From: Sinorhizobium psoraleae
Lineage (GTDB): Bacteria; Pseudomonadota; Alphaproteobacteria; Rhizobiales; Rhizobiaceae
Direction of reading: 5' to 3'
NCBI RefSeq assembly: GCF_013283645.1
Contig: NZ_JABEKV010000004.1
Coordinates: 1-64,000, forward strand
DNA length: 64,000 nt
In this document: positions 1 through 9,806 of the stretch, one piece after another
Position numbering within the stretch: the first letter of the stretch is position 1
Layout of the letters: every line of letters starts with the position of its first letter
The notes under the pieces: model-generated
What the model saw: the letters and a program-made list of their open reading frames with translations, nothing else
Told to the model about the DNA's origin: nothing
The model's database searches: none
Position numbers and translations under genes: made by a program

Positions 1-2
1 GC

Positions 3-200
3 ACGACGCGTCATTCCGGCTATGGGGTCAGCTTGCGCATCCGCAAGCGCATCGAGGAGGCATTCGGCTGGATCAAGACCGTTGCAGGGCAGGACAAGAC
101 GAAGTTCCGTGGCCGCGACCGCGTCGGATGGGCCTTCACCTTCGCGGCCGCCGCTTATAATCTGGTGCGGTTACCGAAACTGATGGCGGTGTTGTCATGA
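3..200 (+). mobile_element. C-terminal end of an IS5-like transposase (partial)
   Basis: An open frame enters from the left edge and ends with TGA at 198-200. The 65 visible residues include the C-terminal DDE signature around RKRIEEAFGWIK, where an R-x3-E-x6-K arrangement typical of IS4/IS5-superfamily transposases is visible, followed by an aromatic/hydrophobic tail. The catalytic glutamate is therefore present, but the rest of the protein lies outside the window. The stop overlaps the start of the next ORF (ATGA at 197-200), which suggests translational coupling inside the element. The exact IS name cannot be given from this fragment. Confidence 0.8.
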
Positions 201-541
201 GCGCGGCCTCGAACTGCGGCCTGATTGGCCGCTGGCGGATCGTCGAGGCGGATCTGTGGAATCGGGACTATCTCGACCTGGTCGCGCCCGCCACAATCAC
301 CATCGGGGCTAATGGTCATGGCGAGATCGCCTTCGGTGCGATGCAAGCGGGCCTCGATCTCGGCTACAGCACGTCCATGGTCTCCTTCACATGGGCCGGA
401 TGCGACGAAATGGACGAGGTCTCGGGTGACGGACATGCCGAATTGCTTGACGATGGCACGATCGAGATCATTTTCGCATACCACAACGGCGACGAGGCCA
501 TCCTCAAGGCCAAACCGGAAACTTCTTCAACAGCCTGCTAG
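197..541 (+). CDS. IS-associated passenger protein, unknown function
   Basis: A 114-residue ORF starts in an ATGA overlap with the transposase. It is acidic and contains the segment GLIGRWRIVEADLWNRDYLD; I see no signal peptide or membrane helix. Similar short proteins follow IS5-type transposases in rhizobia, so it is probably a passenger of the element (family recollection, not checked). Its last codons run through the sequence that looks like the right inverted repeat of the IS, and its TAG stop (539-541) appears to be supplied by the CTAG target site at 538-541. Function unknown. Confidence 0.6.
   Translation: MSAASNCGLIGRWRIVEADLWNRDYLDLVAPATITIGANGHGEIAFGAMQAGLDLGYSTSMVSFTWAGCDEMDEVSGDGHAELLDDGTIEIIFAYHNGDEAILKAKPETSSTAC
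514..541 (+). repeat. Probable right end of the IS5-like element
   Basis: The stretch reading ACTTCTTCAACAGCCTG (521-537) resembles the terminal inverted repeat of IS5-type elements. It is followed by CTAG (538-541), which matches the YTAR target preference of the IS5 group. The phospholipase D frame regains recognisable family sequence immediately after this point. The left end lies outside the window, so the inverted repeat and target duplication cannot be confirmed here. Confidence 0.5.
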
Positions 542-1467
542 ACGTCTGGATGATAGGCCGGGTCGTCGATCAGGCGACGGAGATGTTCGATCGCTATTGG
601 AACAGCGCCTCCGTCCTGCCGATCGCGGCGCTGCGCACGCCGCGCAAGCAATATCTGCCGGCCCTGCGCGAAACGCTCGATGCGCTTTCCCGCACCGCCG
701 CCGCACGTTTCTATCTGGAACGGGTAGGCAAGGCCGTCGCTGAGAAGGGGTGCTTTCGGGGCAGCCGACCGCTCCACCGGAGCGCCGATGTCCGTATCGC
801 TTTCGATCCGCCTGAAAAGGCGCTGATGCAGAAGCGCCAGAATTGGCTGCTGCGTGAACTCTTTCCGCTGATCAATGCCACCAAGCGCGAGTTGCGCATC
901 ATCTCGCCCTATTTCATACCGGGCGCCGAAGGAACGCGCGAACTGACGGCTCTCGCCAGGAAGGGGGCGAAGGTGGCGGTGCTGACGAATTCGCTCGCGG
1001 CGACGGACGTCGCCGCCGTGCATGGCGGCTATATGAAGTATCGCAAAGGGCTACTGCGCGGCGGGATCGATCTTTTCGAACTCAAGGAACGCGGCGATTT
1101 CATCGACCGTCACCGCATGTCGCTGTTCGGCGCCCGCAACGCGAGCCTGCACACCAAGGCCTTCGTTATCGATGGGATGATCGGATATGTGGGCTCGATG
1201 AATTTCGATCCGCGCTCCGCCTCGCTCAACACCGAGATGGGTGTCGTGTTCTCGGATGAGGCGCTGGCCGCAGAGCTGCAATCGATATTCGACGACGAGA
1301 CCTTGCCGGAGACGAGCTATCGGCTGGGGTTGGAGAACGGCAGGCCGGTCTGGCGCGATCGCACGAATGGAACGGAAAGATTGCTGCGGCGCGAGCCGGA
1401 TGCCGGCATTCTTCGGCGGTTGATTGCCGGCGCAATCCGCTTCTTGCCGCTGGAATCCCAACTTTGA
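541..1467 (+). pseudogene. Phospholipase D/cardiolipin synthase-family gene, 5' truncated by IS
   Basis: The frame encodes the C-terminal half of a PLD-superfamily protein. The second HKD motif is intact in HTKAFVIDGMIGYVGSMNFD, with the downstream family block RSASLNTEMG. The first HKD motif, expected before residue 1 of this fragment, is missing. Family-like sequence (DVWMIGRVVDQATEMFDRYW) extends upstream of the first in-frame ATG (550) right up to the IS end at about 538-541, so the IS interrupted the gene instead of lying between genes. With only one HKD motif a monomer could not form the usual active site. An ATG at 550 could still give a 305-residue product, but I see no convincing ribosome-binding site. 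Confidence 0.75.
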
Positions 1468-1618
1468 AGCGCGCGCTCTTCATGCGCGGGCGCGGTTTAC
1501 CGATTGTTTACTGACGCATTGGGAATGCCTGTGAGCAATCCTGCAAGGAGGGCGTGTGCAGGAGAGCGGACCTTGAGGCGGATAGCCCGCGACCATTATG
1601 TCTATTGAATGTTCGCGA

Positions 1619-1651
1619 CTTGAAGTGAAGGGCATTGACACTCTATGTAAG
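1619..1651 (+). promoter_or_regulatory. Candidate RpoH (heat-shock) promoter of clpP
   Basis: CTTG at 1619-1622 (reading CTTGAAG) and TCTATGTAAG at 1642-1651 resemble the alphaproteobacterial sigma-32 pattern CTTG...CYTATNTNNG, with one mismatch and a spacer one base longer than usual. The pattern lies about 70 bp before the clpP start codon. A sigma-70 reading from TTGACA at 1635-1640 is possible but has a poor -10. Role inferred from clpP being a heat-shock gene in many relatives. Confidence 0.4.
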
Positions 1652-1718
1652 GGTAGAGGCTTATCCGATGATTCCCGGTCCGCGAAGGGATTGCGGGCCC
1701 GATTGATGAAGGTTCGAT

Positions 1719-2351
1719 ATGAGAAATCCAGTTGATACGGCCATGGCGTTGGTGCCGATGGTTGTTGAGCAGACCAACCGCGGCGAACGTTCCTACGATA
1801 TCTATTCGCGTCTGCTCAAGGAGCGGATCATCTTCCTGACGGGCCCGGTCGAAGATCATATGGCAACGCTCGTCTGCGCCCAGCTGCTTTTCCTCGAGGC
1901 TGAAAACCCGAAGAAGGAAATCGCGCTCTACATCAACTCGCCGGGCGGCGTCGTGACGGCCGGCATGGCGATCTACGATACGATGCAATTCATCAAGCCG
2001 GCGGTCTCGACACTCTGCATCGGACAGGCGGCATCGATGGGTTCGCTGCTGTTGGCGGCGGGCCACAAGGACATGCGTTTTGCGACGCCGAATTCCCGCA
2101 TCATGGTGCATCAGCCTTCCGGCGGCTTCCAGGGTCAGGCATCCGACATCGAGCGGCATGCAAAAGACATTCTGAAGATGAAGCGCCGGCTGAACGAGGT
2201 CTATGTCAAGCATTGCGGACGGACCTATGAAGAGGTCGAACAGACGCTCGATCGCGACCATTTCATGAGTTCTGACGAGGCTTTGGACTGGGGGCTGATC
2301 GACAAGGTGATCACGTCGCGCGAGGCCGCCGAAGGCGTCGAATCGGCTTGA
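1719..2351 (+). CDS. clpP: ATP-dependent Clp protease proteolytic subunit
   Basis: ClpP is the serine peptidase that forms the barrel degrading substrates fed by ClpX or ClpA. The 210-residue product has the usual length. The catalytic triad is visible: Ser106 in IGQAASMGS, His131 in [10 protein letters not shown] and Asp180 in TLDRD, at the constant offset from E. coli ClpP. The [18 protein letters not shown] start matches rhizobial ClpP proteins. The gene is followed by clpX after 287 bp and then lon, a quality-control cluster conserved in Rhizobiales. A heat-shock-like promoter is visible about 70 bp upstream. Rhizobia often carry additional clpP paralogues elsewhere, so the paralogue number is not assigned. 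Confidence 0.97.
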   Translation: MRNPVDTAMALVPMVVEQTNRGERSYDIYSRLLKERIIFLTGPVEDHMATLVCAQLLFLEAENPKKEIALYINSPGGVVTAGMAIYDTMQFIKPAVSTLCIGQAASMGSLLLAAGHKDMRFATPNSRIMVHQPSGGFQGQASDIERHAKDILKMKRRLNEVYVKHCGRTYEEVEQTLDRDHFMSSDEALDWGLIDKVITSREAAEGVESA

Positions 2352-2638
2352 CATCAAGCGTTTGTGTCGCCACCGATGCAATTGTGACACATTTGTAATT
2401 GCTAAGGGGCTTTATCGGCAGGGTAAAGCCGTTAATATGAACCAAAGCGCTATGTTGGAGTTTGAAACATAGCGGTCGGGTTTCGGCGGGAGAGTCGTTG
2501 CGGCCGAAATTCAGGCGTTTGCCTGTACGGTGAGTACTCCCAAGAACCTTGCGAAGAGCGGTGGGCTTTTACGCAAGGCGGATTGAGTGGTCCGGGATAT
2601 CTTTCCGAAGGTGTCCGGCGTGCTGGAAGGAAGTGGAA

Positions 2639-3916
<1,278 letters not shown>

Positions 3917-3941
3917 CGGCGCCATCACGATTGTTTGAGAA

Positions 3942-3966
3942 AGTCCGCCACGTGCGGGCTTTTTCA
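3942..3966 (+). terminator. Rho-independent terminator after clpX
   Basis: A 7-bp stem (AGTCCGC with GCGGGCT, one G-T pair) with a 5-base loop at 3942-3960 is followed directly by TTTTCAT. It lies 25 bp after the clpX stop, separating clpP-clpX from lon. Confidence 0.75.
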
Positions 3967-4287
3967 TATTGTGCAATAGCTGTTGAGATACGGCCGCAGC
4001 CCGTTCGATTTAATGAAACGGTTGTTGCTAAAGTGCGGCAACAACGCGATGATGCGACGATTCAGTGAAGGCTCGTTTGCTGCCTGTCGTTGATGTTTCA
4101 GCGTCCCGTCGCAAGGTCCGCAACAGCGTCCGAGCATAGGGATCGGAAACTATCCGTGAAGGAGGAGGCTGCGCCGTACCTTGAAAAGGCCGCTCTTGCT
4201 CTCCACTTTCATGTAGAAAATATGACAGCCGGGAGTGCCGTAGGGCTCCCGGGAACGGGCCCGAAATCGGGACGGAAAGGAAATGAT
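3967..4287 (+). other. clpX-lon intergenic region
   Basis: About 320 bp without a convincing gene. It must hold the lon promoter, but I could not single one out: CTTGAAA at 4180-4186 followed by TTTCATGTA has too long a spacer for a sigma-32 site. A GGAAAGGA ribosome-binding site lies at the end of the region just before the lon ATG. Confidence 0.5.
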
Positions 4288-6708
4288 ATGACGAACAAAA
4301 CGTCCTCGGCGACTGAAAGCGCGACCTATCCGGTTCTGCCGCTGCGTGACATCGTAGTCTTCCCGCACATGATCGTGCCGCTCTTCGTCGGGCGGGAGAA
4401 GTCGATCCGCGCGCTGGAAGAGGTTATGGGCACGGACAAGCAGATAATGCTTGCCACCCAGATCAACGCCACCGATGACGATCCGGAACCGTCCGCCATT
4501 TATCATGTCGGAACCATTGCCAACGTATTGCAGCTGCTGAAGCTTCCCGACGGCACCGTCAAGGTCCTCGTCGAAGGGCGCGCGCGTGCGGAGATCGATC
4601 GTTATACCGAGCGCGAGGAATTTTATGAAGCACAGGCCAATGCGCTCCACGAACCGGAAGAAGATCCGGTCGAGATCGAAGCGTTGAGCCGCTCGGTGGT
4701 GTCCGAATTTGAAAGCTATGTAAAGCTCAACAAGAAGATTTCTCCCGAGGTCGTCGGCGTCGCAAGCCAGATCGAAGATTATTCGAAGCTCGCCGACACG
4801 GTCGCATCGCACCTCTCCATCAAGATCGTCGAAAAGCAGGAAATGCTGGAGACGACGAGCGTGAAGATGCGCCTCGAAAAGGCCCTCGGCTTCATGGAAG
4901 GCGAGATTTCGGTTCTCCAGGTCGAAAAGCGCATCCGTTCGCGCGTCAAGCGCCAGATGGAGAAGACCCAGCGCGAGTACTACCTCAACGAGCAGATGAA
5001 GGCGATCCAGAAGGAGCTTGGCGACAGCGAGGACGGCCGCGACGAGATGGCCGAAATCGAAGAGCGCATTGCCAAGACCAAGCTCTCCAAGGAAGCGCGC
5101 GAGAAGGCTGATGCGGAGCTGAAGAAGCTGCGCCAGATGAGCCCGATGTCGGCGGAAGCCACGGTCGTGCGCAACTATCTGGACTGGCTGCTCGGCATGC
5201 CCTGGGGCAAGAAGTCGAAGATCAAGACCGACCTCAACCACGCGGAGAAGGTGCTCGACACCGATCACTTCGGCTTGGACAAGGTCAAGGAACGCATCGT
5301 CGAGTACCTTGCGGTACAGGCGCGCTCCTCGAAGATCAAAGGACCGATCCTGTGCCTCGTCGGCCCGCCCGGCGTCGGCAAGACCTCGCTCGCCAAGTCG
5401 ATCGCGAAGGCAACGGGCCGCGAATATATCCGCATGGCACTCGGTGGCGTTCGCGATGAGGCTGAGATCCGCGGCCACCGTCGGACCTATATCGGCTCGA
5501 TGCCCGGCAAGGTCGTCCAGTCGATGAAGAAGGCGAAGAAGTCCAACCCGCTCTTCTTGCTCGACGAGATCGACAAGATGGGCCAGGACTTCCGCGGCGA
5601 TCCGTCCTCGGCGCTTCTGGAAGTGCTCGATCCGGAACAGAACTCGACCTTCATGGATCACTACCTGGAAGTCGAATATGACCTCTCCAGCGTGATGTTC
5701 ATCACCACCGCGAATACGTTGAATATTCCGGCGCCGCTCATGGACCGCATGGAGGTGATCCGGATCGCCGGTTACACCGAAGAGGAAAAGCTGGAGATTG
5801 CGAAGCGGCACCTGTTGCCGAAGGCGATACGCGACCACGCTCTGCAGCCGAAGGAATTCTCGGTGACCGACGATGCTCTGATGGCCGTCATCCAGACCTA
5901 TACGCGTGAAGCCGGCGTCCGCAACTTCGAGCGCGAACTGATGAAGCTCGCCCGAAAGGCTGTGACGGAGATCCTCAAGGGTAAGACCAAGAAGGTCGAA
6001 GTGACGGCGGCGAACGTCAACGACTATCTCGGCGTGCCGCGGTTCCGCCACGGCGAGGCCGAGCGCGACGACCAAGTCGGGGTGGTCACGGGACTGGCTT
6101 GGACCGAGGTCGGCGGCGAACTGCTGACGATCGAGGGCGTCATGATGCCCGGCAAGGGCCGCATGACGGTCACCGGCAACCTGCGCGACGTGATGAAGGA
6201 GTCGATCTCGGCAGCGGCGTCCTACGTCCGTTCGCGCGCGATCGATTTCGGCATCGAGCCGCCGCTTTTCGACCGGCGTGACATCCACGTGCACGTGCCA
6301 GAAGGTGCGACACCAAAGGACGGACCGTCGGCTGGCGTCGCCATGGCGACCGCCATCGTCTCGGTTATGACCGGCATACCGATCTCCAAGGATGTCGCCA
6401 TGACCGGCGAGATCACCTTGCGCGGTCGCGTGCTGCCGATCGGCGGCCTGAAGGAAAAGCTGTTGGCGGCCCTGCGCGGCGGTATCAAGAAGGTGCTGAT
6501 CCCCGAGGAGAATGCCAAGGATCTGGCCGAGATTCCGGACAATGTGAAGAACAGCCTCGAAATCATCCCGGTTTCGCGGATGGGCGAGGTCCTCGAACAT
6601 GCCCTGTTGCGTCGCCCGGAACCGATCGAATGGGATCCGGCGAACCAGCCTTCGCCGGTCGCAGCGGTCGATTCGCAGGACGAAGCGGGCGCTTCGATCG
6701 CGCACTGA
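4288..6708 (+). CDS. lon: ATP-dependent protease La (Lon)
   Basis: Lon is a hexameric cytoplasmic AAA+ serine protease that removes misfolded and regulatory proteins. The 806-residue product has the N-terminal substrate domain ([20 protein letters not shown]), a coiled-coil middle, Walker [10 protein letters not shown], Walker [10 protein letters not shown], and a C-terminal protease domain with Ser681 in DGPSAGVAM and the lysine of [10 protein letters not shown] forming the catalytic dyad. The ATG at 4288 was chosen because it follows GGAAAGGA and starts at the conserved [17 protein letters not shown] region; the frame is open 66 codons further upstream without family similarity. Transcription ends at the terminator near 6771. 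Confidence 0.97.
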   Translation: MTNKTSSATESATYPVLPLRDIVVFPHMIVPLFVGREKSIRALEEVMGTDKQIMLATQINATDDDPEPSAIYHVGTIANVLQLLKLPDGTVKVLVEGRARAEIDRYTEREEFYEAQANALHEPEEDPVEIEALSRSVVSEFESYVKLNKKISPEVVGVASQIEDYSKLADTVASHLSIKIVEKQEMLETTSVKMRLEKALGFMEGEISVLQVEKRIRSRVKRQMEKTQREYYLNEQMKAIQKELGDSEDGRDEMAEIEERIAKTKLSKEAREKADAELKKLRQMSPMSAEATVVRNYLDWLLGMPWGKKSKIKTDLNHAEKVLDTDHFGLDKVKERIVEYLAVQARSSKIKGPILCLVGPPGVGKTSLAKSIAKATGREYIRMALGGVRDEAEIRGHRRTYIGSMPGKVVQSMKKAKKSNPLFLLDEIDKMGQDFRGDPSSALLEVLDPEQNSTFMDHYLEVEYDLSSVMFITTANTLNIPAPLMDRMEVIRIAGYTEEEKLEIAKRHLLPKAIRDHALQPKEFSVTDDALMAVIQTYTREAGVRNFERELMKLARKAVTEILKGKTKKVEVTAANVNDYLGVPRFRHGEAERDDQVGVVTGLAWTEVGGELLTIEGVMMPGKGRMTVTGNLRDVMKESISAAASYVRSRAIDFGIEPPLFDRRDIHVHVPEGATPKDGPSAGVAMATAIVSVMTGIPISKDVAMTGEITLRGRVLPIGGLKEKLLAALRGGIKKVLIPEENAKDLAEIPDNVKNSLEIIPVSRMGEVLEHALLRRPEPIEWDPANQPSPVAAVDSQDEAGASIAH

Positions 6709-6770
6709 TCAAGTCGCGAAAGGGGCGTGGGACTGTGTCCCACTTGCGCCCCTGGCCAGAAAAACAAGGA

Positions 6771-6797
6771 AGACCGGCCTTTTGCCGGTCTTTTTTG
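6771..6797 (+). terminator. Rho-independent terminator after lon
   Basis: A perfect 8-bp stem AGACCGGC/GCCGGTCT (6771-6778 with 6784-6791) and a 5-base T-rich loop are followed by TTTTTGTTG. It lies about 60 bp after the lon stop. Confidence 0.9.
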
Positions 6798-6929
6798 TTG
6801 TAAAAGCCTTCCGCAAGCCTTGCATTCCAAGGGATTAGGCGCAATTGGGAATGGCAAGACGTGGGCGATGCGCAAGCCGCCCCGGCTTAGGAAGACAGTC
6901 GTTTCGAACCATATGAAAGGGGTGGAAAC

Positions 6930-7202
6930 ATGAACAAAAATGAGCTCGTGTCTGCCGTTGCTGAGAAGGCCGGACTTTCCAAGACCGATGCATCTTCTGC
7001 AGTTGATGCAGTTTTCGAGACCATCCAGGCTGAGCTGAAGAACGGTGGCGATATCCGCCTCGTCGGTTTCGGCAATTTCTCCGTGACCCGCCGCGAAGCC
7101 TCGAAGGGCCGCAACCCGTCCACGGGCGCGGAAGTTGACATCCCGGCACGCAACGTGCCGAAGTTCACGGCCGGCAAGGGCCTGAAGGACGCTGTCAACT
7201 AA
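6930..7202 (+). CDS. hup: DNA-binding protein HU (beta type)
   Basis: HU is a small histone-like dimer that bends DNA and organises the nucleoid. The 90-residue product starts MNKNELVSAVAEKAGLSK and carries the family arm RRGRNP-like segment SKGRNPSTGAEVDIPARN with the conserved proline at the DNA-intercalating tip, ending TAGKGLKDAVN. A strong AAAGGGG ribosome-binding site precedes the ATG. It follows lon behind its own terminator, so it is probably transcribed separately; the lon-hup order is common in Proteobacteria. An 18-codon ORF and a terminator follow. Confidence 0.96.
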   Translation: MNKNELVSAVAEKAGLSKTDASSAVDAVFETIQAELKNGGDIRLVGFGNFSVTRREASKGRNPSTGAEVDIPARNVPKFTAGKGLKDAVN

Positions 7203-7293
7203 TCTGGTGTTTGCGGGGGTTCGAGAACCCGAGCGAACATCGCACCCTGTCTTGCCCGTTTCCCTCGTGAGAACATAGGCAGCAGAGAGGTTC

Positions 7294-7350
7294 ATGTTTC
7301 ATCTGCCGCGGAGCCGCTTGATGGCGGAAGCACGCAAGCAGATCAATTGA
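7294..7350 (+). CDS. Possible 18-residue peptide downstream of hup
   Basis: An ATG at 7294 with an AGAGAGG ribosome-binding sequence four bases before it opens an 18-codon frame (MFHLPRSRLMAEARKQIN). It ends at TGA 7348-7350, overlapping the first bases of the hup terminator stem. The product is basic and slightly amphipathic. It could be a real leader or small protein at the end of the hup transcript, or chance. No homologue is known to me. Confidence 0.25.
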   Translation: MFHLPRSRLMAEARKQIN

Positions 7351-7378
7351 GGCCCGGTCCGCCCGGGCCTCTTTTCGT
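7349..7378 (+). terminator. Rho-independent terminator of the hup transcript
   Basis: A perfect 9-bp stem GAGGCCCGG/CCGGGCCTC (7349-7357 with 7363-7371) and a 5-base loop are followed by TTTTCGTTT. It stands about 150 bp after the hup stop, leaving an unusually long 3' region. Confidence 0.9.
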
Positions 7379-7387
7379 TTCTATCTC

Positions 7388-7405
7388 CTGTCATTGAGCT
7401 GTTAC
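7388..7405 (+). promoter_or_regulatory. PHO box (PhoB-binding site)
   Basis: CTGTCATTGAGCTGTTAC is two 7-bp direct repeats (CTGTCAT and CTGTTAC) separated by four bases, matching the PhoB consensus CTGTCAT-N4-CTGTCAT at 12 of 14 informative positions. It lies 115 bp before the ATG of the phytase/esterase-like gene and just after the hup terminator. No other gene is positioned to use it in this orientation. Confidence 0.8.
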
Positions 7406-7520
7406 AGGACGGTTGCAAAAGCCTCCCATCCGGCGCGTGAAACGATCGAGCGATTCCGGATGCCAACAGTGGCACATGCGTGAGGGATATTTGCTCATGT
7501 GTCGCGACACGGAGGGACAC

Positions 7521-9716
7521 ATGAAGACATTTTCAATCACCGCAGCATTGGCGGCAGCGCTCGCCGCATCGACGGCGTCAGCCGTACAGGCAGAACAGGT
7601 TTTCAACCGCATCGCATCCTTTGCCGTCGCCGACAATCTGCCGGAAGGTGCGGATCGCAAAGCCGCGACCTCGGCCGAAATCATAACGGCAAGCGAAGAT
7701 GGCAAAACGCTCATCTACTCCGACAGCCCCGGCAAGCGCATCGGCTTCATCGACATCACCGATGCCAAGGCACCGAAAGCGGGCGGCATCGTCTCTTTTG
7801 ATGGCGAACCGACATCGGTTGCTGTCGCCGGCACGAAGGCCCTCGTTGCCGTCAACACGCGCGAAAGCTTCACCAAGCCCTCCGGTCTTGTCGCCGTCGT
7901 CGATTTTGCGACGAAGAAGATCGATGCGACCTGCGACCTTGGCGGCCAGCCGGATTCGGTTGCGATCAATAAGGACAAGACGCTTGCCGCAATTGCGATC
8001 GAAAACGAGCGCGACGAAGAGGTGAATGACGGGGAGATTCCGCAGATGCCGGCGGGCGATCTCGTCATTCTTTCCTTGAAGGATGGTGTCGCCGACTGCG
8101 CGAGCATCAAGCATGTGGCGCTGACCGGTCTCGCCGATGTGGCCGGCGAAGACCCGGAGCCGGAATTCGTTGCCTTCAACGGCAAGGACGAAATCGCCCT
8201 GACGCTGCAGGAAAACAACCACATCGTCATCATCGACGGCAAGTCTGCGAGCGTGAAGACGCATTTCTCCGCTGGCACCGTCGACCTCAAGGGCATTGAT
8301 ACCAAGCGTGACGGCGCCATGTCCTTCGACAGCGAACAGGCAGGCCGCAAGCGGGAGCCGGATGCCGTGAAGTGGCTCGATGACAATCGCCTGGTTGTTG
8401 CCAACGAGGGCGACTACGAAGGCGGAGCGCGCGGTTTCACGATCTTCGATACGACCGGCAAAGTGCTGTTCGAGTCCGGCGCGGGCTTCGAGCATGCGAT
8501 TGCGGCGATCGGCCACTATCCGGACAAGAGATCATCCGCGAAAGGCGTTGAGCCGGAGGGTCTCGAAGCGGCGCGTTTTGGTGACGACAATCTCTTCTTC
8601 GTTCTTTCGGAGCGCGCCTCGATCGTTGGCGTCTACAAGGACACCGGCGCCGAACCCGAGCTGCTCCAGCTTCTCCCCTCCGGAGTATCTCCCGAGGGCG
8701 GAGTCGCGATTCCGAGTCGGGACCTGTTTGCGACGGCGAACGAAGTCGATCTCGTCGAAGACGGCGGCGCGCGCGCCCATGTCATGATCTATGAACGCGC
8801 GGAAGGCGATGCCGCCTATCCGCAGATCCGCTCCTCGGAGAAGGACGGACTGCCTATAGGCTTCGGCGCTCTTTCGGGGCTCGCTGCGGTCGAAGACAAG
8901 CCGGGCTTCCTGCGCGCCGTCAACGATTCGGTCTTCGCGTCCCGGCCGACGATTTTCACGATCGACGCCTCGCAGAAGCCGGCCGTGATCATCGAAGCTC
9001 TGCCGATCACGCGCGACGGTGTGCCGGCTCAGAAGCTCGACATCGAAGGCATCGCCAATGATGGCGAAGGCGGCTTTTGGCTCGCCTCGGAAGGCAACTC
9101 GGACAAGCTTTACAGCCACGCGATTTTCCATGTGAACAAGAAGGGCGAGATCAAGGAAGAGATCGCACTGCCGGAAGCGCTGCGCGCGAACGAGATCCGC
9201 TATGGCTTCGAAGGCATCGCGACGGTCGGCGAGGGCGACGATCAGGTTCTCTGGATGGCGGTTCAGCGCGAATGGAAGGATGACGAGAAGGGCTTCGTCA
9301 AGCTCGTCTCCTATAATCCGGCGACCAAGGAATGGGGTGGCGTGCGGTATCCGCTCGACAAGTCCGAAGATGGCTGGGTCGGCCTTTCGGAAATCTCCGT
9401 CCACGGCAGCTACGCCTACATCATCGAGCGCGACAATCTGATCGGTGAGGCAGCTGGGCTCAAGAAGCTTTACCGCGTTTCACTTGCTGATCTGAAGCCG
9501 GCTGCATTCGGCGGCGAACTGCCGGTCGTCAAGAAGGAAGAGGTGCGTGACCTCATTCCGGAACTGAAAGCGCTGAACGGTTATGTCGTCGACAAAGTCG
9601 AGGGCTTTACCGTCGATGCGGCTGGCAACGGTTATGTGGTCACGGACAACGACGGCGTCGACGATTCCTCCGGCGAAACCCTGTTCTTCTCCATCGGCGC
9701 CATCGACGCGATGTAA
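7521..9716 (+). CDS. Exported phytase/esterase-like beta-propeller protein
   Basis: A 731-residue protein begins with a clear signal peptide (MKTFSITAALAAALAAS...AVQA, likely cleaved before EQVFN), so it is periplasmic or secreted. The N-terminal half shows repeated strand patterns typical of a beta-propeller (SGLVAVVDFATKKI, GFTIFDTTGKV). The C-terminal part matches the 'esterase-like activity of phytase' family, with acidic stretches such as KLDIEGIANDGEGGFWLASEGNSD and KVEGFTVDAAGNGYVVTDNDG that would bind calcium or phosphate. The PHO box upstream supports a role in scavenging phosphate from organic phosphate esters; the actual substrate is not shown by the sequence. ATG chosen after GGAGG. 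A strong terminator follows. Confidence 0.8.
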   Translation: MKTFSITAALAAALAASTASAVQAEQVFNRIASFAVADNLPEGADRKAATSAEIITASEDGKTLIYSDSPGKRIGFIDITDAKAPKAGGIVSFDGEPTSVAVAGTKALVAVNTRESFTKPSGLVAVVDFATKKIDATCDLGGQPDSVAINKDKTLAAIAIENERDEEVNDGEIPQMPAGDLVILSLKDGVADCASIKHVALTGLADVAGEDPEPEFVAFNGKDEIALTLQENNHIVIIDGKSASVKTHFSAGTVDLKGIDTKRDGAMSFDSEQAGRKREPDAVKWLDDNRLVVANEGDYEGGARGFTIFDTTGKVLFESGAGFEHAIAAIGHYPDKRSSAKGVEPEGLEAARFGDDNLFFVLSERASIVGVYKDTGAEPELLQLLPSGVSPEGGVAIPSRDLFATANEVDLVEDGGARAHVMIYERAEGDAAYPQIRSSEKDGLPIGFGALSGLAAVEDKPGFLRAVNDSVFASRPTIFTIDASQKPAVIIEALPITRDGVPAQKLDIEGIANDGEGGFWLASEGNSDKLYSHAIFHVNKKGEIKEEIALPEALRANEIRYGFEGIATVGEGDDQVLWMAVQREWKDDEKGFVKLVSYNPATKEWGGVRYPLDKSEDGWVGLSEISVHGSYAYIIERDNLIGEAAGLKKLYRVSLADLKPAAFGGELPVVKKEEVRDLIPELKALNGYVVDKVEGFTVDAAGNGYVVTDNDGVDDSSGETLFFSIGAIDAM

Positions 9717-9736
9717 GCGCAGCGCCTGGAGAAAAT

Positions 9737-9780
9737 GAAAGAGGCCGGGACATGACGTTCCGGCCTCTTTCTGATTTTCT
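9737..9780 (+). terminator. Terminator between convergent genes
   Basis: A perfect 12-bp stem GAAAGAGGCCGG/CCGGCCTCTTTC (9737-9748 with 9760-9771) with an 11-base loop is followed by TGATTTTCT, with an A-rich stretch on the other side. It can serve both the phytase-like gene (+) and the convergent marR gene (-). Confidence 0.85.
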
Positions 9781-9806
9781 GGGAACTTCGTGGATGGTGG
9801 GCGAGT

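Noticed and set aside
4180-4215. Heat-shock promoter before lon (CTTGAAA ... TTTCATGTA)
   Set aside because: The spacer is several bases too long and the -10 part mismatches the RpoH consensus.
4150-6705. Very long minus-strand open frames opposite lon, nuoF-nuoG (21307-25293) and dnaE (42317-45442)
   Set aside because: They are antisense shadows caused by high-GC codon bias of the true genes; the translations are low-complexity R/H/D-rich with no family motif.
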